Positions 15,311 to 23,719 of a stretch of 48,377 nt of DNA are shown in pieces. The notes under the pieces are model-generated. The model had not been told where the DNA came from. It made no database searches and worked only from the letters and a program-made list of their open reading frames with translations. The stretch lies in the NCBI RefSeq assembly GCF_002155975.1, contig NZ_MUMI01000126.1, forward strand, positions 1 through 48,377, written 5' to 3'. How positions within the stretch are numbered: the stretch's first letter is position 1; every line of letters starts with the position of its first letter. The position numbers were made by a program, and so were the translations under genes. This stretch comes from Amycolatopsis kentuckyensis. Lineage in GTDB: Bacteria; Actinomycetota; Actinomycetes; Mycobacteriales; Pseudonocardiaceae.

Positions 15311-17578
15311 TCAGCCGGCCGAGCAGGTGCTTCCGTTGAGCGTGAACGCCGTCGGCGCCGGGTTGGAGCCGGTGTAGGTGCCGTTGAAGCCGATGCCGAT
15401 CGAGGAGTTCGGTGCCAGCGAGCCGTTCCAGCTCAGGTTCTTGGCGGTGACGCCGCTGCCGGACTGGGCGAAGGTGGCACCCCAGCCGGGCAGGGTCACC
15501 TGCTGGCCGCCGGCGAAGGTGAACGCGAGCGTCCAGCCGTTGACCGCGCTCGTGCCCGTGTTCGTGATGGTGACGTTGGCGGTGAACCCGTTGCCGCCAC
15601 CCCAGTTCGAGGCGGTGTAGGCGATCTTGCACGCGCCGGTCCCGCCGCCCGCGCTCGTCGTCGCCGTCGCGGTCCCGGAAGCGGCCGAGGTGTTCCCGGC
15701 GGCGTCCCTGGCCCGCACCTGGTACCGGTAGGTGCTCGACGCGGCCAGCCCGCTGTCGGTGTACGACGTCGTCGCGGCCGAGCCGACCACGGCGAACGTG
15801 CCGCCGCTCGCCCCCGGCGCCCGCAGGACGTCGTAGCCGGTGACGCCGACGTTGTCGGTCGACGCCGTCCAGCTCAGCGTGGCCCCGCTCGAAGTCACGC
15901 CCGACACGGCCGGCGTGCCCGGGACGGACGGCGCCTGGGTGTCCGCCTGGCCGCCGCCGAAGATGGTGGCTTCCTTCGACGTCTGCCGGATCCCGTTGGC
16001 GCCGTTGAGGAACCGCTCGCCCCACGCGGTCAGGCTGGCCGGGTCGAAGCCGTTCGTCATGTCGAGGTAGCCGACGTCGCTGCTGTTGCCGCTCCACGAC
16101 CAGCCGAGGTAGCCGAGCCCGCGGGCCTGCGCCTGGGCCATGATGGTGTCTTCGTCCGGGTTGCCGTCGGTGTGCATGTTCCCGAACTCGCCGACGACCA
16201 GCGGCAGCCCGGCGGTGCGGAAGGCGTCGAAGTACGCGTTGATCTCGGCGGCGGTGTCGTAGACGCCGTACATGTGGATGGAGAAGACCGTGTTGTGCTG
16301 CGGGTCGGCGGTGAACACCGTGCCCGCGTTGTCCCGCATGATGTTCTGCCAGTCCTGGCCCCACATCGGCGCGTCGGCCATCAGCAGGTGCTGCAGCCCG
16401 GCGGCCCGCAGCCGCTTGATCGCGTTGCCCGTCGCGCTCGTCCAGGTCGCGCTGACCTGCTGGTCGTTGCCGAACGGCTCGTTGCCCAGGTTGATGACCG
16501 CGTAGCTTTCCTGGCCCTTCAGCGCACTGGCGACGCTGATCCAGTAACTGGCCGCCTGGTCGAGGGTGGCGGCCCCGCTCTGCTCGCCGTACCCGGTGGT
16601 GTCGTGCACCTCCAGGACGCAGATCAGCCGGTTCTGCTTGCACAACCCGATGACGCTGGTGACCTCGGCGGCCGGGGTCGGCCCCCACCGCTGCCCGCTG
16701 CCGAGCACGACCCGGACCGTGTTGGCGCCGAAGGACTTGATGTCGGCGAAGGCCCGGTTCTGGCCCGGGTACCAGACGTAGGCGTGGTTCACCCCGCGCA
16801 TCACGAACGGACTTCCGTTGGCTTCGACGATCCGGGTGCCGTCGACGTGCAGGCCGGTCGCGGCGGGCGTGTCGGGGCCGAGCGCCGCCACCAGGGCGGG
16901 GTACCAGCGGCTCTCGATCTTCTGGATGCCGGTGGTGCTGTTGGGGTGGACGCCGTCACCGGTGTCGGCCGCGGTGTCGAACCCGGTCCACTGGTCGACG
17001 ACGGTGATCGGCGACGCGGCCGTCGAGTGCGCCTGCGCCCAGCCGGGGATGGCGTTGTCCAGGTCGACGACCCGCTGCCCGCAGGCCGCGCAGTTGCTCG
17101 GGTTCATCGGGATGATCTTGGCCACGATCAGCTTCGTCGCCGGGTTCGCGGCCCGCATCTGGCCCAGCAGCGTCGTGTAGGCGTCGAGGATCGTGCTCGC
17201 CGGGATGTTGTTCCAGACGTCGTTGGTGCCCAGGTGCATCAGGACGATGTCCGGGTGCGTCGCCGACAGCCAGCCGGGCAGCTGGTTGTCCCGGGCGATC
17301 CCGGTCGCCAGGAACCCGCCGTGGCCCTCGTTCTCGCCGTCGTAGGTGAAACCGCAGCCCTGCGCGGGCAGCGTGCCGACGAAGTCGACTTCCGCGTGGC
17401 CGGTGTCCTGGAGGTGTTTCCACAGCAGCGCCCGCCAGCAGCCGGGCGACCCGGTGATGGAGTCGCCCAGCGCCATGACCCGCGGGGGCGCGGCCGCTTC
17501 GGCCGCGGCCGGAGCCACGACGGCACCCGCGGCCAGCAGCAAGCCGGCCACGAGCACGCGGAGGAATCGCCAGTTCAT
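15311..17578 (-). CDS. Trimodular secreted enzyme: SGNH acetylesterase (CE3-like) + GH5 mannanase + FN3 + CBM2
   Basis: This 755-aa protein carries a Sec signal (1 to about 29) and four modules. An SGNH esterase of CE3 type spans about 32-235: ALGDSITGSPGCWR (Ser40), GTND (Asn119), GDGVHPN (Asp208, His211). A GH5 subfamily-8-like endo-beta-mannanase spans about 243-530: MRGVNHAYVWYPGQ, LEVHDTTGYGE, NLGNEPFGN (acid/base Glu367), VGEFGN (nucleophile Glu464). FN3 covers about 550-642. A CBM2 covers about 648-755 with surface tryptophans 659, 682, 699 and 717 and end cysteines. Mannan is often acetylated, so esterase plus mannanase on a cellulose-binding anchor makes sense for wood hemicellulose. 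It opens the five-gene operon; a CebR/CelR-type box lies 43 bp upstream. Confidence 0.92.
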   Translation of the reverse strand: MNWRFLRVLVAGLLLAAGAVVAPAAAEAAAPPRVMALGDSITGSPGCWRALLWKHLQDTGHAEVDFVGTLPAQGCGFTYDGENEGHGGFLATGIARDNQLPGWLSATHPDIVLMHLGTNDVWNNIPASTILDAYTTLLGQMRAANPATKLIVAKIIPMNPSNCAACGQRVVDLDNAIPGWAQAHSTAASPITVVDQWTGFDTAADTGDGVHPNSTTGIQKIESRWYPALVAALGPDTPAATGLHVDGTRIVEANGSPFVMRGVNHAYVWYPGQNRAFADIKSFGANTVRVVLGSGQRWGPTPAAEVTSVIGLCKQNRLICVLEVHDTTGYGEQSGAATLDQAASYWISVASALKGQESYAVINLGNEPFGNDQQVSATWTSATGNAIKRLRAAGLQHLLMADAPMWGQDWQNIMRDNAGTVFTADPQHNTVFSIHMYGVYDTAAEINAYFDAFRTAGLPLVVGEFGNMHTDGNPDEDTIMAQAQARGLGYLGWSWSGNSSDVGYLDMTNGFDPASLTAWGERFLNGANGIRQTSKEATIFGGGQADTQAPSVPGTPAVSGVTSSGATLSWTASTDNVGVTGYDVLRAPGASGGTFAVVGSAATTSYTDSGLAASSTYRYQVRARDAAGNTSAASGTATATTSAGGGTGACKIAYTASNWGGGNGFTANVTITNTGTSAVNGWTLAFTFAGGQQVTLPGWGATFAQSGSGVTAKNLSWNGSLAPNSSIGIGFNGTYTGSNPAPTAFTLNGSTCSAG

Positions 17579-17620
17579 TACCGACCTCCTGGAGAACCAC
17601 TCGACAGGAAAGTTTCAGGC

Positions 17621-17639
17621 TGGGAGCGCTCCCACGGTA
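17621..17639 (-). promoter_or_regulatory. CebR/CelR-type operator with overlapping -10 candidate
   Basis: The perfect palindrome TGGGAGCGCTCCCA lies at 17621-17634. It is identical to the published site of the cellulose-utilisation repressors CebR (Streptomyces) and CelR (Thermobifida). On the minus strand a TACCGT -10-like hexamer (17639-17634) abuts it; I see no good -35. It stands 43 bp before the start of the mannanase gene, so that operon is probably induced by cello-oligosaccharides as well. Confidence 0.8.
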
Positions 17640-17691
17640 ACACGGGAGCCACGGGCGGAACACCGGCGGCGAGACAGAAAGCGGCCAATCT

Positions 17692-17705
17692 GCTTAACGT
17701 TAAGC
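17692..17705. promoter_or_regulatory. 14-bp perfect palindrome, LacI-type site
   Basis: GCTTAACGTTAAGC is a perfect palindrome with central CG, located 114 bp upstream of the mannanase start and between two other LacI-type sites. It differs from both neighbours in its arms, so a third regulator may act here. Confidence 0.55.
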
Positions 17706-17722
17706 TCGCCGGCGCGCCCATC

Positions 17723-17738
17723 GAGAAAGCGTTTTCTC
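17723..17738. promoter_or_regulatory. LacI-type operator GAGAAAGCGTTTTCTC
   Basis: A 16-bp near-perfect inverted repeat with GAGAAA/TTTCTC arms and central CG. It belongs to the same family as the sites at 7580-7591 and 23720-23733. It lies seven bp beyond the GH53 stop at 17746 and about 145 bp upstream of the mannanase operon. Confidence 0.6.
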
Positions 17739-17745
17739 ATGGCGG

Positions 17746-18858
17746 TCAAGCTCGCCAGCGGACTTGCGGGTTGAACCGGCCGGAGCGGTCGAAGACGGCC
17801 TGGTTCTCCCAGCCGTTGCCGGACCCGGTGATGTCGGCCGGGTCCCAGCCGTTGCCCTTGACCGCGTACCAGCTGGGCTCCCAGTAGAAGATGCCGCTCG
17901 CGCCGGCGGCCCGGGCAGTGTCCTGGACCGCGGTGAAGTTCGCCGCCTGCCCGGCCGGGGTGGCCGGATAGCCCGCGCACGGCTGCGCGGCCGAGATGAC
18001 GTTGGGCGTGCTGTCGTCGTTGGCCGTCGTGTACGGGTACGCCGTTTCGGCGAGGATGACCGGCTTGCCGTACCGGGACCGCACGTCGGACACCACACTC
18101 GCCAGGTTCGCCATCGTGCCGTGCCAGTAGCAGTAGTAGGACAGGCCGGTGATGTCCCACGGGACGCCCTTCGCCCGGATGCCGTCGTAGAACCAGCGGG
18201 CGTGCGCGTCGCTGTCGGCGTCCGCGGTGTGGATGACCACCTGGGTGCCGCTGTTGCAGGCTTTGGTGGCGTTGTACCCGGCTTTGAGCAGCAGGCTGAG
18301 GTTGGTGAAGTCGTTGTCGACGACTTTCCCGTCGTTCCACAGCATGCCGACGTTGATCTCGTTGCCGATCTGCACGCTGTCCGGCGTCGTGCCCTGGGCC
18401 TTGAGCCCGGAACACACGTCGTAGGTGTAGTCGTACACGTCGGTCTGCAGCCGGCCGACGGGGTGCGCGGCCCAGGCCGCCGGCTTGGTCTGCGTGCCGG
18501 GATCGGCCCACGTGTCGGAGTAGTGGAAGTCGACCAGGAGCTTGAGCCCCTTGGCCTTCACCGCGCGGGCGTACTGCAGCACCTTGGCCTTGTTGTTGTA
18601 GCCGCTGCGCGGGTTGTTCCACACGCGCAGGCGCACGTAGTTGACGCCCGCGCCCTTGAGGATGTCGAGGGGATCACGGGCCACCCCGGCCGCGTCGGTG
18701 TACTGGGCGCCGAGGTCGAGCGCCCGCTGGGTGGTCGAAAGGTCCGCGCCCAGCATCCCGAGGGAATTCGCGGCGGCCGACGCCGTCGGTGCGGGCAGGA
18801 CGAGGGTCGTCAGGACCAGGGCCGCCGTCGCCAGGCGGCCGGTACGGGACACGGTCAT
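17746..18858 (-). CDS. GH53 endo-beta-1,4-galactanase, secreted
   Basis: This 370-aa protein is a canonical galactanase acting on the beta-1,4-galactan side chains of rhamnogalacturonan I. A Sec signal (MTVSRTGRLATAALVLTTLVLPAPTASA) precedes the barrel, which shows MLGADLSTTQRALDLG, VRLRVWNNPRSGYNN and LVDFHYSDTWADPGTQTKP. The acid/base is Glu167 in QIGNEIN and the nucleophile Glu271 in LAETAYPYT. FYWEPSWYAVKGNGWDP closes the barrel. ATG 18858 has AAAGGAG seven bases upstream. It lies 41 bp after the LacI gene, so it is probably the last gene of the transporter operon. It is much closer to characterised GH53 enzymes than the paralogue at 7683. Confidence 0.94.
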   Translation of the reverse strand: MTVSRTGRLATAALVLTTLVLPAPTASAAANSLGMLGADLSTTQRALDLGAQYTDAAGVARDPLDILKGAGVNYVRLRVWNNPRSGYNNKAKVLQYARAVKAKGLKLLVDFHYSDTWADPGTQTKPAAWAAHPVGRLQTDVYDYTYDVCSGLKAQGTTPDSVQIGNEINVGMLWNDGKVVDNDFTNLSLLLKAGYNATKACNSGTQVVIHTADADSDAHARWFYDGIRAKGVPWDITGLSYYCYWHGTMANLASVVSDVRSRYGKPVILAETAYPYTTANDDSTPNVISAAQPCAGYPATPAGQAANFTAVQDTARAAGASGIFYWEPSWYAVKGNGWDPADITGSGNGWENQAVFDRSGRFNPQVRWRA

Positions 18859-18899
18859 CCGATCTCCTTTGATCGAGTTCTCGGGCTGTTCGACGCCGG

Positions 18900-19940
18900 T
18901 TACGGCCACCTCGCGCGGCCGGCCCGCAGCGGGCGGCGGCTGGACTCGCGGACCACCAGCTCGGGCGTGAACACCACGTGGCGGTGCTCGTGCTCGGCCG
19001 GCGCCTGCGATTCGGCGATGACCAGGGCCGCCGCCGCGCGGCCGATCTCGTGCCGCGGCTGGCGGACCGACGTCAGCGGGACCGCGGCCGCGGCCGCGAA
19101 GTCGATGTCGTCGTAGCCCACGATCGCCAGGTCCTCCGGGACCCGGACACCCGCCCGGACCGTGGCCTGCAGGAGGCCCAGCGCCAGCAGGTCGTTCGCG
19201 CAGAAGACGGCGTCCGGCAGCACCGCCCTGGCCAGCAGCTGCTCGCCGGCGCGCAGGCCGCTCGCCACGTTGAGGGCCGGGGCCGGGAGCACCTCGAGGA
19301 CGTCCGGCGGGCGGCCGGCCAGGCGGACCGCGTCGCGGGCGCCGCGGTGGCGTTCGGCCGCCTGGTGGACGCCGGCCGGGCCGGTGACCATCACGATCCG
19401 CTCGCACCCCTCGGCCAGCAGGTGGGTGACCGCGAGCTCGCCGCCGTGGCGGTCGTCCACCGCGACCGAGCACAGGTCGTCCGCCGCGGTCGGGTGGTCG
19501 AGCAGGACCACCGAAATCCCCCGCTCCCGCAGCCACCGCACCGGCACCGGCCCGGACTCCACCGGCGTGATCAGCACCCCGTGCACCCGCTGCGCGGCCA
19601 GCAGCTCGACGTGCCCGCGTTCCTTGGCCGCGGATTCGCCGCTGTTGCACAGGATCACCGCGTGCCCGGCTTCGCTCGCCGCCTCTTCGACGCCGCGGGC
19701 GACGTCGGTGAAGAACGGGTTGCCGACGTCGAGCACCACCAGCCCGATCGTGCGGGCGGTGCCGGACCGCAGCTGGCGCGCCGGCTCGTTGCGGACGTAC
19801 CCCAGCGCGTCGATGGCGGCGAGCACCCGGGCGCGGGTGGCGGCGGCGACCACGTCGGGGCGGTTCAGCACGTTGGACACCGTGCCGACCGACACCTCGG
19901 CCCGGAGGGCGACGTCCCGGATGCCGATCGGCGGCTTCAC
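18900..19940 (-). CDS. LacI family transcriptional repressor of the pectin/galactan locus
   Basis: The 346-aa regulator has an N-terminal LacI helix-turn-helix (IRDVALRAEVSVGTVSNVLNRPDVVAAATRARV..., about 5-55) with hinge-helix ARQLRSGTARTIGLVV. A periplasmic-binding-protein-like effector domain follows (about 62-335; DVGNPFF, HGVLITPV, VLLDHP, VFCANDLLALG). Its start overlaps the stop of the DUF624 gene by ATGA, so it is made from the transporter operon it is likely to control. The best target candidates are the repeated TTGAATCGGTTCA sites over both divergent promoters at 23.6-23.8 kb; the GAAAGCGCTTTC family is a second possibility. The inducer is probably a galactan or rhamnogalacturonan oligosaccharide (inference). 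Confidence 0.92.
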   Translation of the reverse strand: MKPPIGIRDVALRAEVSVGTVSNVLNRPDVVAAATRARVLAAIDALGYVRNEPARQLRSGTARTIGLVVLDVGNPFFTDVARGVEEAASEAGHAVILCNSGESAAKERGHVELLAAQRVHGVLITPVESGPVPVRWLRERGISVVLLDHPTAADDLCSVAVDDRHGGELAVTHLLAEGCERIVMVTGPAGVHQAAERHRGARDAVRLAGRPPDVLEVLPAPALNVASGLRAGEQLLARAVLPDAVFCANDLLALGLLQATVRAGVRVPEDLAIVGYDDIDFAAAAAVPLTSVRQPRHEIGRAAAALVIAESQAPAEHEHRHVVFTPELVVRESSRRPLRAGRARWP

Positions 19941-20485
19941 CGGGCACCCACCGCGACCGCGGCCAGCACGAGCAGGCCCGGGGCGACGACCACGAAGGCC
20001 GGCGCCTGCCCCACCACGACGGCCACGACGACGATCGCGACGACCAGCCCGCAGCTGCCGCGCCAGTCCGCGACCGCCTCCCGGCCGGCCACCGCCAGCA
20101 CCTCCGGCCAGCGCCGCCCCGGTCGCCAGGCCGCCGCGCCGCGCAGGCCGGCCGCGAGGAGCGCGGCGAGCACCAGTCCCAGCACGGCGCCGAACACCCG
20201 GCCGCCGGGCAGCCCGCCCAGCACCGCGACGACGTCGACGGTCCCGACGACCAGCAGGCCCACCGGGGCCAGCACCGCCACCGGGTGGTCGAACGCCGCG
20301 CGGAACAGCCGGGCGAACCGGCGCACGGTCGGCGTCCGCACGTCCGCGGCGACCTCGGTGACCAGGACCGAACCGGCCGCCGCCGCGGCCAAGGACGTCA
20401 CGACGAACACCGAGGCCGCGCAGACCAGCAGGCCGACGAACAGGACCTCGGCGAGCAGCGTCAGCGAGCGGTACCGCGTGTTCAT
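19937..20485 (-). CDS. DUF624/YesL-like membrane protein
   Basis: The 182-aa protein has about four or five membrane segments (for example LLAEVLFVGLLVCAASVFVVTSLAAAAAGSVL; AVLAPVGLLVVGTVDVVAVLGG; VFGAVLGLVLAALLAAGLRG; two near the C-terminus from about 145). The opening MNTRYRSLTLLAEVLF and the segment RRFARLFRAAFDHP after helix 1 resemble YesL of the Bacillus rhamnogalacturonan cluster. DUF624 genes are regular companions of CUT1 sugar ABC transporters, but their role is unknown. Both ends overlap neighbours by ATGA (permease upstream, LacI downstream), so it is made in fixed proportion with the transporter. The family call rests on topology and context. Confidence 0.7.
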   Translation of the reverse strand: MNTRYRSLTLLAEVLFVGLLVCAASVFVVTSLAAAAAGSVLVTEVAADVRTPTVRRFARLFRAAFDHPVAVLAPVGLLVVGTVDVVAVLGGLPGGRVFGAVLGLVLAALLAAGLRGAAAWRPGRRWPEVLAVAGREAVADWRGSCGLVVAIVVVAVVVGQAPAFVVVAPGLLVLAAVAVGAR

Positions 20486-21312
20486 CCCTTCAGCCCCGAG
20501 GTCGCCACGCCTTCGACCAGGTACCGCTGGAAGGCGAAGAAGAACAGCCCGATCGGCAGCAGGGCGAGCACCGACATGGCGAACATCGGCCCGAACGCCG
20601 ACTGGCTCGTCTGGTCGACGAAGATCTGCAGCGCCAGCGGCAGGGTGAACTTGCCGGGGTCGTTGAGGTAGATCAGCTGGGAGAAGAAGTCGTTCCAGGT
20701 CCAGATGAAGGTGAAGATCGCGGTGGTGATCAGGGCCGGGCGCAGCAGGGGCGCGATCACGTACCGGAACGTCCGCACCGGCCCGCAGCCGTCGATCGTC
20801 GCCGCCTCGTCGAGTTCCCCGGGCAGGGTGCGGATGAACTGCACCATCAGGAAGACGAAGAACGCGTCGGTGGCCAGGAACTTCGGCAGCACGAGCGGCC
20901 AGAACGTGTTGACCATGCCGAGCTTCTGGAAGATCACGTACTGCGGGATGAGCACGACGTGCTGCGGCAGCATGATCGTGGAGAGCAGGAACCCGAACAT
21001 CGGCCCGCGGCCCCGGAAGTGCAGCCGGGCGAACGCGTAGGCGGCCAGCGAACACGACAGGACGTTCCCGATCACCGCGCCGACGGAGATCACCAGCGAG
21101 TTGGCGAAGTAGTGCCCCACGCCGTACCCGGCCACTCCCGCGAACACCTGCGTGTAGTTGTCCCCGGTCGCGTGTGACGGCAGCAGCGAAAGCCCGGCCA
21201 GCACTTCCTCCGCGGGCTTGAACGACGCCGAGACCAGCCAGACCACGGGGTACAGCAGCACCACCAGGATGAGCACCATCAGCAGGTGCCACCCCCACGA
21301 CCGGCGGGTCAT
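20482..21312 (-). CDS. CUT1 ABC sugar transporter permease (MalG-like)
   Basis: The 276-aa inner-membrane protein has six helices. The first is WGWHLLMVLILVVLLYPVVWLVSASF, followed by the family sequence FKPAEEVLAGLSLLPSHATGDNYTQVF. The EAA loop reads ELDEAATIDGCGPVRTFRYVIAPLLRPAL, which contacts the ATPase. FIWTWNDFFSQLIYLNDPGKFTLPLAL is typical of MalG/LacG-like permeases. ATG 21312 overlaps the upstream permease stop by ATGA. With its partner permease and binding protein it would import oligosaccharides from pectin breakdown. No ATPase gene is present; actinobacteria usually use the shared MsiK ATPase. Confidence 0.93.
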   Translation of the reverse strand: MTRRSWGWHLLMVLILVVLLYPVVWLVSASFKPAEEVLAGLSLLPSHATGDNYTQVFAGVAGYGVGHYFANSLVISVGAVIGNVLSCSLAAYAFARLHFRGRGPMFGFLLSTIMLPQHVVLIPQYVIFQKLGMVNTFWPLVLPKFLATDAFFVFLMVQFIRTLPGELDEAATIDGCGPVRTFRYVIAPLLRPALITTAIFTFIWTWNDFFSQLIYLNDPGKFTLPLALQIFVDQTSQSAFGPMFAMSVLALLPIGLFFFAFQRYLVEGVATSGLKG

Positions 21313-22250
21313 CGCCCCTCCCCCGCGTAGAACACCCACCGGCGCGAGCCGCGGAACAGCAGCGCGGTGAGCACGCCGATCACCACCAGCAGCACCCAGG
21401 CCATCGCCGAGGCGAAACCCATCCGGAAGTCGGTGAACCCCCGCTGGTAGAGGTAGAGCGTGTAGAGCAGGGTCGAGTCGCTGGGTCCGCCGCGGCCGTT
21501 GCTGACGACGAACGCGCCGGTGAACGACTGGAAACTGTGGATGGTCTCCAGCACCAGGTTGAACAGCAGCACCGGGGACAGCATCGGGAGCGTCACCGAC
21601 CGGAACCGGCGGAGGGCACCGGCGCCGTCGAGTTCCGCCGCCTCGTACAGCTCCTTCGGGATCTGCTTGAGCCCGGCCAGGAAGATCACCATCGGCGCGC
21701 CGAACTGCCAGACGGCCAGCGCGATCACCGCCAGGAGCGCGAACTGCGGCTGGTCGACCCAGCCGCCGGTGTCGAGGCCGAACGCGGCCAGCACCCGGTC
21801 GGCGGTGCCGCCGGTGGCGAACATCGCCCGCCAGACCAGAGCGAGGCTCACGCTCGCGCCGAGCAGCGAGGGCGCGTAGAACGCCGAGCGGTACAGCCCG
21901 GCGCCGCGGTGGGCGCGGTTCAGCAGCATCGCCACGGCCAGCGCCAACCCGAGCTTGAGCGGCACCGAAAGCCCGACGTACCGGGCGGTGACGCCGGCGG
22001 CGTGCCAGAACCGGTCGTCGCGGGTGAACATCGTGACGTAGTTGTCCAGGCCGACCCAGTGCGGCGCGTCGAACAGGTCGTAGTCGGTGAACGACAGGTA
22101 CAGCGAGGCGATCATCGGGCCGATGGTCAGCACCAGCACGCCGATCAGCCACGGCGACAGGAACAGGTACCCGGCGCCCTGGCCGGCCCGGCGGCGGCGG
22201 GGCACGGCCCGTTCCCGCGCCACCGGGCGGTCCAGCACAGCTTGCGTCAT
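21309..22250 (-). CDS. CUT1 ABC sugar transporter permease (MalF-like)
   Basis: The 313-aa protein carries a cytoplasmic basic start (MTQAVLDRPVARERAVPRRRRAGQGAG) followed by six helices. The first is YLFLSPWLIGVLVLTIGPMIASLYLSFTDYDLF, a hallmark of MalF/UgpA-like CUT1 permeases. The EAA loop is ELYEAAELDGAGALRRFRSVTLPMLSPVL. DSTLLYTLYLYQRGFTDFRMGFASAMAW near the end is also standard. It is 12 bp downstream of the binding-protein gene and overlaps the MalG-like gene by four bases. The two permeases form the heterodimeric channel. Confidence 0.93.
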   Translation of the reverse strand: MTQAVLDRPVARERAVPRRRRAGQGAGYLFLSPWLIGVLVLTIGPMIASLYLSFTDYDLFDAPHWVGLDNYVTMFTRDDRFWHAAGVTARYVGLSVPLKLGLALAVAMLLNRAHRGAGLYRSAFYAPSLLGASVSLALVWRAMFATGGTADRVLAAFGLDTGGWVDQPQFALLAVIALAVWQFGAPMVIFLAGLKQIPKELYEAAELDGAGALRRFRSVTLPMLSPVLLFNLVLETIHSFQSFTGAFVVSNGRGGPSDSTLLYTLYLYQRGFTDFRMGFASAMAWVLLVVIGVLTALLFRGSRRWVFYAGEGR

Positions 22251-22262
22251 CGTGCGTCCCCC

Positions 22263-23549
22263 TCAGGACCCGAGTGACTGCTGCGCGGTCTGCACCACGC
22301 GCGCGGCCCCGTCGGCGACGCTCGTCCGGCCGAAGATCACGTCGTCGTAGCCGCGCTGGAAGTCGCGCTTCACCGCCGCGGACCCGGTGGGCCACAGGCC
22401 GGTGGCCGGGCCGATCCGGTCGGCGACCGACTTCTCGTAGTCGCACACCGCCTTCGTGGCGGCCTGGGCCGTGCCGCAGACCTGCTCGCGGATCGCGGTG
22501 TTCGGTGGCAACCCGCGCGCGACCCCCAGGAGCTTGCCCGCTTCGGGGTCGTTGACCAGGAAGCTCAGCAGCTTGGCGGCCGCGTCCTTGTGCGCCGAGC
22601 GCTGCGCGACGGCGAAGGTGACCGGCGGCATGGCGGCCATGCCGGACACCGCGCCATCAGCGGGCAGCGGCGCCGCCTTGATCCCGGGGCCGTAGCTGGA
22701 GAGGTAGGCGCTGAGGCTGGAGTCGTAGTTGATCTCCGACCCGGCGCGCTTGGTGACCAGGCCCGAGTTCGGCATCGAGCCGTCCATCTTCGTGGTGACC
22801 TCGGGCGCGGTGACGGCCTTGGCGGCCCGGAGGTCGCCGGTCAGCGTCCAGAACCGGGTCAGGTCGGCGGCGTCGAACCCGAGCTTGCCGTCGTCGGTGT
22901 AGAGCTGCTTGCCGTGCTGGTGCAGCCAGACTTCGAACCAGTCGATGGCCCAGCCGAAGTCGGTCGTCCCGGCCACCCCGGTCGCGGCCACCTTGCGCAG
23001 GCCCTCGCCGAACTGCGCCCAGGTCCAGCTCGTGCCCGGCCCGGACGGCGGCTCGACGCCCGCCTTGGTGAAGACGCCCGCGTCGTAGGCGAGCATCTGC
23101 GTGGTCTGGCCGCCGGGCACGGCGTACTGCTTGCCCTCGATCTTCCCGCCGGCCAGCAGCGCGGGCGCGATCCCGGTGACGTCGATCGTCTTGCCCGTGT
23201 ACGAACTCAGGTCCTCGAGCACGTGCCGGTGCTGGTACTCGCCGAGCGTCGCGCGGTCCAGCTGGATCAGGTCGGGGGAGGCGCCGCCGGCGACCTGGGT
23301 GGAGAGCTTCTGGAAGTAGGCGTCGTACGCGGCGTACTCGGTCTGGACCGTGATGCCCGGATTGTCCTTCATGAACAGGTCCACCGCGGCCTTGGTGACC
23401 TTGGCGCGGTCTTCGTTGCCCCACCAGACGAAGCGGATCGTCGTCGGTCCCGACGCGGCGCCGCCGCCACCGCACCCCGTGATCAGCCCCGCCAGCGTGA
23501 CCGCCACGGCCGCCGCCAGGCCGGCGCGCACCCCGAACCGTCCGTTCAT
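22263..23549 (-). CDS. ABC transporter solute-binding lipoprotein (family 1, oligosaccharide)
   Basis: The 428-aa extracytoplasmic binding protein has a lipoprotein signal with lipobox ITGC (Cys26) followed by GGGG. The mature part reads TTIRFVWWGNEDRAKVTKAAVDLFMKDNPGITVQTEY, the usual start of family-1 sugar-binding proteins. ASPDLIQLDRATLGEYQHRHVLEDLSSYTGKTIDV and the hinge and ligand region PGGQTTQMLAYDAGVF follow. It delivers oligosaccharides to the two permeases encoded downstream. It heads the minus-strand operon with a promoter and LacI-type operator at 23601-23646. The partner PL26 gene diverges 285 bp away, so depolymerase and uptake are switched together. Confidence 0.94.
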   Translation of the reverse strand: MNGRFGVRAGLAAAVAVTLAGLITGCGGGGAASGPTTIRFVWWGNEDRAKVTKAAVDLFMKDNPGITVQTEYAAYDAYFQKLSTQVAGGASPDLIQLDRATLGEYQHRHVLEDLSSYTGKTIDVTGIAPALLAGGKIEGKQYAVPGGQTTQMLAYDAGVFTKAGVEPPSGPGTSWTWAQFGEGLRKVAATGVAGTTDFGWAIDWFEVWLHQHGKQLYTDDGKLGFDAADLTRFWTLTGDLRAAKAVTAPEVTTKMDGSMPNSGLVTKRAGSEINYDSSLSAYLSSYGPGIKAAPLPADGAVSGMAAMPPVTFAVAQRSAHKDAAAKLLSFLVNDPEAGKLLGVARGLPPNTAIREQVCGTAQAATKAVCDYEKSVADRIGPATGLWPTGSAAVKRDFQRGYDDVIFGRTSVADGAARVVQTAQQSLGS

Positions 23550-23600
23550 CGAATTTCCCTTCTGGAGACCACCACCCGGGCGAGCTCACCGGAATTCGGT

Positions 23601-23646
23601 CTTGAATCGGTTCAAGCACGGTAAGTCCGCGCGCGGTCGGCGTCAA
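23601..23646 (-). promoter_or_regulatory. Promoter of the transporter operon with LacI-type operator
   Basis: On the minus strand TTGACG (23646-23641), a 17-base spacer and TACCGT (23623-23618) form a good -35/-10 pair. The near-palindrome CTTGAATCGGTTCAAG (23601-23616) starts two bases downstream of the -10 and covers the expected transcription start. A repressor bound there would block initiation. The same 13-bp core recurs at 23788-23800. Confidence 0.7.
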
Positions 23647-23719
23647 CCAGCAATGATCGCCGCGAAAGCGCCGAAACTTTCGAATGGGTCGAATGACCGA
23701 AGCCGTTCATCCGATCACC

